From Phycisphaerales bacterium (GTDB lineage Bacteria; Planctomycetota; Phycisphaerae; Sedimentisphaerales; Anaerobacaceae): a stretch of 47,362 bases of DNA. The notes below the pieces were generated by a model. It was not told where the DNA came from. It ran no database searches and saw only the letters and a list, made by a program, of their open reading frames with translations. The stretch is taken from positions 1,754,869-1,802,230 of the forward strand of contig CP070678.1 of NCBI GenBank assembly GCA_020352515.1, given 5' to 3'. Shown here in pieces: positions 42,092-47,362 of this stretch (within the stretch, counting starts at the first letter, position 1; each line of letters opens with the position of its first letter). Made by a program: the position numbers and the translations under genes.

Positions 42092-45000
42092 CTAATCATC
42101 CGGCGTAATAATAACGGGAAGCAGACTCATGCGCCCGCACCAGGGAGTTTCCCCGAGCCAGGACTCTGCGAACAGCGACAGGTCGCCAAAATCCAGCGTC
42201 CCGTTCCTGTTCAGGTCCCCCGGATGCTCGAAACCGGCCAGGTATCTATCCTGCGCCGACCGCGCAAAATCGGTAAAGTCCGCCCTGCCGTCGTTCGTCA
42301 GATCGGACAGAATCGACCACCCGCACGGCGCCATGGTCGCTATCGCCGTTCCTCCGTATGCTCCCATGTTGATGCGGACGTTGCAGCCCCACTCGTTTTC
42401 CGGATCGCTCGGGACGGCGGCCAGCTCGTCGCCTACCGGTGTGCCGGGGTCCCCCGCGTCGATGCAAAGGCTCGTCACCCCGTCCCACACCCAGTGCGTG
42501 TTATGGCTGGCCTGTGGAATCCACCGCCAGCCCTCGCTCTTGAGATGATAATCTCCACTGACCCATTGCCCGCCATAGGAGGGTGCTGCCGTCCAGTTGC
42601 CGGGCCGCACGAAACACGGATCGGCACTGATGTTCCCCTCGCCCGACCACGGCGCCTGGATGGCCGAGATGCCGCCCCTGATGTTACTGTACGTGACCAC
42701 GACCAGACAGTTGGAGGCCGTTATCTCCGTGTTGACCGGGTCCCAAAGAATGGAGTTGTGAATCAGAAGCTTGCCCTCTATGCACTGAATCGCCGCGCCG
42801 TAAGGGCTGCGGCCGTCGGGGTTGCCGCTGTCGGCTATCGTGCAGTTGGATATCGTCACGTTCGAGCGCTCGGCGTATACGGCATGGGCCCCACCGCTGT
42901 AGTACGCAACATTGCCGCAGATAATGGAATTAACGAGTTTCGGCCTCGCGTCCTGGCAGAACAGTCCTCCGCCCCTGTCGCTGGTCCCGTTACCGCTTAT
43001 TGTGCAGCCCCTGATTGTCGGCCCACCGCCCATGCAGGTAATGCCGCCGCCCTGGTAATAGTCCCACGTCTGGTTGCCGGTTATGAGGCAGTCGGCGATT
43101 GTCGGGCTGCTGCCCGTGCACATCACGCCGCAGTAATTCCGGCTCGAAATTGTCAGGCCCCTTACGGTGCATCCTTCCATCTCGCCCTGTGTGAACGAGA
43201 GCCTGCCGGCCAGCACCGTCGAAGCCACAACGTCCGGGTCGAGCGGATCCGTCCCCTCAAGAACGATCTGCCGGCCCAGCACGCTCACGTCGCCGTTATA
43301 CTGCCCTGGCCCTGCAACGACGCGGTCGCTGTTTTCGGCCAGCGCTATCGCCGCGGGGATAGTCCTCTTTGCCGTCGCCCAGGACAGGCCGTCGTTGCTG
43401 TCATCCGGCCGGTTTGCATCCACGTAGTAAACCGCGCACGGTATTGTCGGATCGCTCGAATAAAGCTCGTACTCGGCCAGATTCGTGTGCTCGTCCATAT
43501 CCGCATCATCGCCCGGCTCCGCTGCTACCCCATCGTTCGGGTCGAAATACTCTTTCTCCCAAAAGTCGGGAAGACCGTCGCCGTCCGTATCCAGGGCCTC
43601 GTCCGCCCCGATATCCACCGAGGCGCCCATAATACGATCCTCCCCGTCGAAATCGTGTTCCACGTATATCCCGGACGGCCCGCCTCTATCGATACACGGC
43701 GAGCCCTTGCGCAGATGCCCGTCGGGCGTGACCTTCGGATCCTCGTCCATGTTTCTGATACCCTCGTATCCACCCTGCACATCGCAGTCTCTCACGTCAC
43801 CCCTAAGGCCGCCCTCGAAATAGATCTGCCCGGGCTGGTTCGCCCATACGATGCTGTTGGAGATCGTAACCTGCGTGTTATAATCGCAGTAGATGCCGCT
43901 GCCGTTGTTCGGATAAGAATATTGTGCGCGCGAGTTGCCGTAGATCGTGCAGTTGGCGACCAATCCGGTGGTCTCATCGCTGAAAGTTATTCCGCCCTGC
44001 TCGAAATTACCCGCCACGACGGTATTGAGCATTTTGACGCCGCTCGAGTAGGAGTACACGCCGGCGGAGTTCTCACGGATGGTGACGCCGTCGAGGAGAG
44101 TCTGGTTCGATCCGGTAATCAAGACGCCCTGGTAATTGCGCGCTGCCCGGCTTGCCCGAACCGAGCAGTTCGACGAGTTGAGCAGGTTTATGCCCGCAAT
44201 CGTGCAGTCCGAGACGGTGACATTTTCTATTAGTGAATTCGACGTGTTCACAAACATCACGCCGGCGCCGTTTCTGGCCATGGCGAGGTCTCTGACGCTG
44301 ATACCGGCGCAGTTGACCGCAAAGACACATCCGGCGTTGGTTGCGCCATCGACCACGGCGCCGTATTCTCCGACTAAGTAATAGATGGGCCTCCCGTCAA
44401 CCAGGTTTGACGTGTCGATGTTCTGGACGTACTGTTGGGGCGAGCCCGCGCTGCAGACGAAATTCGCTCGGTTATCGGAAATGATATTGCCCAAAAGGCG
44501 GTTGTTTGCAGAGGACGTCAGGACGATTCCCTGGTCGTTCTGCAGAACGTGGTTTCCCGCGAGAGTGTTGTTGGTCGATTCTATCAGCAGGATTCCTGCA
44601 CGGGTGTTTGCAGTGGCCACGATGTCGTCGATTTGCGAATCGGTCGTGTAGGCAAACAGAACCCCGACCCCGTTTCCGCTGATCGTAACGTCGCTCACGG
44701 AGACATCTGTGCAATTGACCGCGACGACACAGGCGGGATTGCTCGCGCTGTCCACTACCGTGCCTGCCGCTCCCACCAGGTAGTAGATGGGTTTCCCGTC
44801 GGCAGTATTGGACAGGTCGATATCCTGCTCGTAATCTGCGAGTGAGCTGCCCGCCACCTCGAAGTTGTTCCTGCTGCCGCTGATGGCGTTGTCCCTGAGG
44901 GTGTTCTGGTCCGAATTGAGGATGTAGATTCCTCTGGAGGTGTTGTCGGCAATTATGTTGTTTGACAGTGTGTTGCGCCCGGAGGCCGAAGAAAGGTATA

Positions 45001-46870
45001 TCCCTTCGCTGTTCATCGCGATGTTGTTGTTCGAGATCGTGTTCCCGTAGGATTGGACATAGATGCCCCTGTATCCGCCGGTGAGGTTGAAACCCGAGAC
45101 GGCGCACGCGGGCGCGTCGATACGAATCACGTTCGTTCCGCCCTTGGCATCAATGGTGGGCTGACCCAGCCGTGGAGAGCCGATGCCTATCAGCTCAATG
45201 GACTTGTCGACCGTAACGCTCTGCTCGTAGGTCCCGCATGCGACCTCGATCGTTTCTCCATCCATGGAGGCGTCGATTGCCTGCTGGATGGTGGGATAGT
45301 CCTGGGGGACGTACAGGCGGCCCTTTATTCGCAGAGTCACCCAAACCCGCCGGGGGCTGTTGACCGCATTCGGGTCTGAGATGGTGAGCGCCGCGGTATA
45401 AACTCCCCGCGCCATGCCCTCGGTATTGACTCTAACCACTACGTGCGAGGGCTCGGCGCCTGATTCGCCGGAGTCGCCAACGACATCCATCCAGGGAGAG
45501 TCCTCGCTTATCCGCCATTTGAGCGTATTGCCGCCGCAGTTACGGATGGACAACAACTGTTGCTCCGGGTTGGGTCCGAACTGCTCCCGGACGAATTCGA
45601 GGGCCTCGGTAGAAAGTGCGATTGACGGCCAGCCGATGTTGTACTCGTACGCGCCGATGTCGGCTATGGCAAAGCGGCCGAGCAGGGCCCATAGCGGACG
45701 CGGGTTGCCATCCTTGTCCGTCGGCGGCAGGCCCACCGCCGGGGCGTTGCTTCCCTGGTCGATGCAGGCAGAAGGCAAGAGTGGGTGATGGTCACCTTCG
45801 AAGCTGAACAGGGGTTCTCCGTCGACGATTCCGGACGCTTCCGGCAGGGAATTCAGTTCTGCGGCGCCCGTGTAAACGTCCGACGTGGGTCTGTCGTAGT
45901 AGTCCCCTTCGGGATTGCCGTTGAACAGGCAGTTCTGAAGAAACAGGTCGTTGTTCGAACCCTCGTAGATTGCGCGGTTATTGTTTTGAGCGAACACACA
46001 GTTTGTAATTGTGTACTCGACGCTGGAGCCGCAGTAGATTGCCCCGCCGTAGCTGTCCTGGGTTCGATTTGCGGCGAACGTGCAGTTCGTGATCGACCCG
46101 GATGACCGGTAAGACCGCATTCCTGCTCCGTTATAACCGGCAGCGTTTTGGGCGACGACGCAGTTTGACATGGTCAGCTCCAGGTCATAGCTGTAGAGTC
46201 CTGCGCCGTATCTTGCCGCGTTGTTTGTTATGGAGCACGCCTGAAGCGTCAAAGTCGTTTCGTCGCACTCGATTCCTCCGCCATAGGACTCCACCGTATT
46301 GCCCGAGATATCGCAATTGGTGAGCGTGGCGTCGGCGTAGTAGAGGCGCAGCCCGCCCCCGCGGCTGCCGGCGCGGTTGCCGCGTATGATGCAGTCGGTG
46401 ATCACTGGCGACGTCTGGTAGTCGAGGTATAGACCTGCCCCCCCGTAACTGGCCTCGTTGTTGACTATGACACAGCCGATGATGGTCGGCGAAGCGTCGT
46501 TGGTGCAGTAGATTCCGCCGCCTCGATACTCGTAACCGTTGGTAATGGTAAAGCCCTGGACGACGGCGGTTGGGGGCTCGGCGGTAAGGAAGTAAAACCC
46601 GCGGCCCGCTTTCTCGCAGTCGATAGTGCAGGCGTAGGGTCCGTTTTCGCTCTTGACGGTGATGCCCTTGCCGCCGAAATCAAGGTCCCGATTTCCGGGC
46701 CCCCTGTACGTTCCGTCGGCCACGAGAACGGTGTCGCCGGCGACGGCCGCCTCTATCGCCGCCTGGATGTTGTTGAAATCGGCGACTCCGTCGTCGTCAA
46801 CGCGAATAGTCGCTGCGTGCACCGGGACCGCCATTAGCAGAAATGCAAACGAAATGACAAGTGTTCTCAT
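42092..46870 (-). CDS. 1592-residue secreted double beta-helix protein with BACON-like linker and dockerin
   Basis: Start ATG 46870 follows GGAGGAGAA. Signal MRTLVISFAFLLMAVPVHA. Residues about 20-400: parallel beta-helix of the probable-pectinesterase type (IQAAIEAAVAGDTVLVADGT; many NCxISxN rungs). About 410-515: BACON-like domain (STEALEFVREQFGPNPEQQL, VWVTLRIKGRLYVP). About 516-1080: second helix of NosD type (YPTIQQAIDASMDGETIEVA, rungs such as NNIIADNTSRGIYILNSDQN). About 1100-1530: third set of rungs (VDANRPDDSNDGLSWATAKR, DCLITGNQTWDYYQGGGIT). About 1540-1580: dockerin (SDLTNDGRADFTDFARS, GDLNRNGTLDFGDLSLFAES). No catalytic set identified. Likely a surface or extracellular glycan-binding protein. 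Confidence 0.9.
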   Translation of the reverse strand: MRTLVISFAFLLMAVPVHAATIRVDDDGVADFNNIQAAIEAAVAGDTVLVADGTYRGPGNRDLDFGGKGITVKSENGPYACTIDCEKAGRGFYFLTAEPPTAVVQGFTITNGYEYRGGGIYCTNDASPTIIGCVIVNNEASYGGAGLYLDYQTSPVITDCIIRGNRAGSRGGGLRLYYADATLTNCDISGNTVESYGGGIECDETTLTLQACSITNNAARYGAGLYSYDLELTMSNCVVAQNAAGYNGAGMRSYRSSGSITNCTFAANRTQDSYGGAIYCGSSVEYTITNCVFAQNNNRAIYEGSNNDLFLQNCLFNGNPEGDYYDRPTSDVYTGAAELNSLPEASGIVDGEPLFSFEGDHHPLLPSACIDQGSNAPAVGLPPTDKDGNPRPLWALLGRFAIADIGAYEYNIGWPSIALSTEALEFVREQFGPNPEQQLLSIRNCGGNTLKWRISEDSPWMDVVGDSGESGAEPSHVVVRVNTEGMARGVYTAALTISDPNAVNSPRRVWVTLRIKGRLYVPQDYPTIQQAIDASMDGETIEVACGTYEQSVTVDKSIELIGIGSPRLGQPTIDAKGGTNVIRIDAPACAVSGFNLTGGYRGIYVQSYGNTISNNNIAMNSEGIYLSSASGRNTLSNNIIADNTSRGIYILNSDQNTLRDNAISGSRNNFEVAGSSLADYEQDIDLSNTADGKPIYYLVGAAGTVVDSASNPACVVAVNCTDVSVSDVTISGNGVGVLFAYTTDSQIDDIVATANTRAGILLIESTNNTLAGNHVLQNDQGIVLTSSANNRLLGNIISDNRANFVCSAGSPQQYVQNIDTSNLVDGRPIYYLVGEYGAVVDGATNAGCVFAVNCAGISVRDLAMARNGAGVMFVNTSNSLIENVTVSDCTIAGINLLNSSNCSVRASRAARNYQGVLITGSNQTLLDGVTIRENSAGVYSYSSGVKMLNTVVAGNFEQGGITFSDETTGLVANCTIYGNSRAQYSYPNNGSGIYCDYNTQVTISNSIVWANQPGQIYFEGGLRGDVRDCDVQGGYEGIRNMDEDPKVTPDGHLRKGSPCIDRGGPSGIYVEHDFDGEDRIMGASVDIGADEALDTDGDGLPDFWEKEYFDPNDGVAAEPGDDADMDEHTNLAEYELYSSDPTIPCAVYYVDANRPDDSNDGLSWATAKRTIPAAIALAENSDRVVAGPGQYNGDVSVLGRQIVLEGTDPLDPDVVASTVLAGRLSFTQGEMEGCTVRGLTISSRNYCGVMCTGSSPTIADCLITGNQTWDYYQGGGITCMGGGPTIRGCTISGNGTSDRGGGLFCQDARPKLVNSIICGNVAYYSGGAHAVYAERSNVTISNCTIADSGNPDGRSPYGAAIQCIEGKLLIHNSILWDPVNTEITASNCLVVVTYSNIRGGISAIQAPWSGEGNISADPCFVRPGNWTAAPSYGGQWVSGDYHLKSEGWRWIPQASHNTHWVWDGVTSLCIDAGDPGTPVGDELAAVPSDPENEWGCNVRINMGAYGGTAIATMAPCGWSILSDLTNDGRADFTDFARSAQDRYLAGFEHPGDLNRNGTLDFGDLSLFAESWLGETPWCGRMSLLPVIITPDD

Positions 46871-46917
46871 CGTTTCTTCTCCTCCAGAGGTCTCAATTCC
46901 GAAGTCCGACAGACTGG

Positions 46918-46946
46918 ATTCTACGTGAAATCGGACGAGAATGCAA
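46918..46946 (-). promoter_or_regulatory. Sigma70-type promoter of the 1592-residue beta-helix gene
   Basis: On the minus strand TTGCAT (46946-46941), 17-nt spacer, TAGAAT (46923-46918). The predicted start at about 46911 gives a 40-nt leader that holds GGAGGAGAA. Confidence 0.65.
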
Positions 46947-47040
46947 GGGCAAAATCAATGAGGAGGAACAAGCGACCAGCCGTCGAGGCCGACTATGGAA
47001 GCGTCAGGGCCGTTCGTGCGTTTTTGCCGTTACCTGGCGG

Positions 47041-47069
47041 TTGTCGTATGCCTGTATATGTTGTAGGAT
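47041..47069 (+). promoter_or_regulatory. Candidate promoter of the partial gene at the 3' edge
   Basis: TTGTCG (47041-47046), 17-nt spacer, TAGGAT (47064-47069), about 150 nt before ATG 47222. Confidence 0.45.
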
Positions 47070-47221
47070 CAGCTTCGTTTCGGCTCGAATGTCAGGCGGC
47101 TGCGGCGAGTCTGTGATCGGGCTCGTTTCACGCGGTCAATGAAACCCGTTGCGATCCTGCCGACGTTCCAAGGCTGGGCCCGGCGGGATCGTGGAGACGC
47201 GAGACGTTTCAGGGAGGTACA

Positions 47222-47362
47222 ATGGTTTTAGCAGCTATCCTGACGGTTGCAGCCGTGTGCGCCACAGCAGGCGGCTCTTCCTTCACCAAAGAAGAAATAC
47301 TCAGTGTATGGCGCGACCAGGAGGCAGGGTTGGCCGACCTCTACTTGGACTTCGACCTCGTG
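47222..47362 (+). CDS. Exported protein, 3' truncated by window edge
   Basis: 47 codons visible. ATG 47222 follows AGGGAGG at 4 nt. A signal peptide (MVLAAILTVAAVCATAGGSS) is followed by FTKEEILSVWRDQEAGLADL and more. The spacing of charged and aromatic residues after the signal recalls the first helix and strand of LolA/LppX-like outer-membrane-associated proteins of planctomycetes, but too little is present to assign a family. Confidence 0.7.
   Translation, partial: MVLAAILTVAAVCATAGGSSFTKEEILSVWRDQEAGLADLYLDFDLV

Larger units (their letters stand above)
46871..47221. other. Divergent regulatory spacer
   Basis: Between the giant beta-helix gene (minus) and the partial gene (plus). It holds one promoter for each direction (46918-46946 and 47041-47069) and no supported gene. 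Confidence 0.6.

Noticed and set aside
41852..44233. A 793-codon plus-strand frame opposite the giant beta-helix gene
   Set aside because: It is rich in Arg, Val, Ala and His with no domain, and lies antisense to a gene with clear signal peptide, rungs and dockerin. High-GC genes commonly leave open antisense frames.

Overview
The window reads as a piece of chromosome from a high-GC Planctomycetota bacterium, most likely class Phycisphaerae (Sedimentisphaerales-like). This is inferred from gene style, not from a marker gene. Four secreted proteins carry dockerin-like Ca-binding duplicates of the type that is abundant in that group. Most genes encode exported proteins, including giant beta-propeller and beta-helix mosaics and polysaccharide-active enzymes. 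There is no rRNA, tRNA, CRISPR array or insertion sequence that I can see.

Layout. 1-2713: 3' part of a TolB/amidohydrolase gene and a radical SAM gene. 2714-2971: spacer with a long inverted repeat. 2972-13809: a glycan block with a GH20-like hexosaminidase, a tandem pair of related secreted helical-domain proteins on the minus strand (one fused to an FG-GAP propeller), a CE15-type glucuronoyl esterase and a YtcJ-like amidohydrolase. 13959-17871 (minus): QueG, a GH29 alpha-L-fucosidase and an exported RraA-like protein. 18160-19662: a TolB-like propeller with a C-terminal dockerin, followed by a clear terminator. 19948-25505: a three-gene operon of a URO-D/MtaA-like protein, a sodium:solute symporter and a large exported protein of unknown function. 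25574-29433: a dockerin-metallo-beta-lactamase-LamG protein, a type IV pilin-like gene with a broken or programmed-frameshift start, a TIGR04076-like protein and MTA phosphorylase. 29501-31695: a TauE/SafE permease, then a lower-GC island with a SAM methyltransferase and a candidate 90-residue Cys/Ser-rich peptide gene behind a good promoter. 32041-38324: an LptC-like gene and an 1818-residue surface mosaic in one operon. 38361-46870 (minus): two beta-helix proteins flanking a zinc-peptidase/BPL_N-GATase fusion. 47222-end: start of an exported protein.

How the genes may work together. GH20, GH29, CE15 and the helical-domain proteins suggest attack on a complex glycan with amino sugars, fucose and uronate esters outside the cell or in the periplasm. 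The symporter and the URO-D-like protein would then handle a released, possibly methylated, small molecule. The dockerin, propeller and beta-helix proteins look like surface or extracellular structural components. These links are inference from composition and proximity.

Standouts: (1) the pilin-like gene, whose start codon and body are in different frames with an X XXY YYZ heptamer exactly at the junction; (2) the low-GC peptide plus methyltransferase pair; (3) the tandem propeller/helical pair with identical C-terminal pentapeptides; (4) the peptidase/GATase-like fusion; (5) the dockerin-lactonase-LamG protein; (6) two genes whose best promoters predict almost leaderless transcripts.
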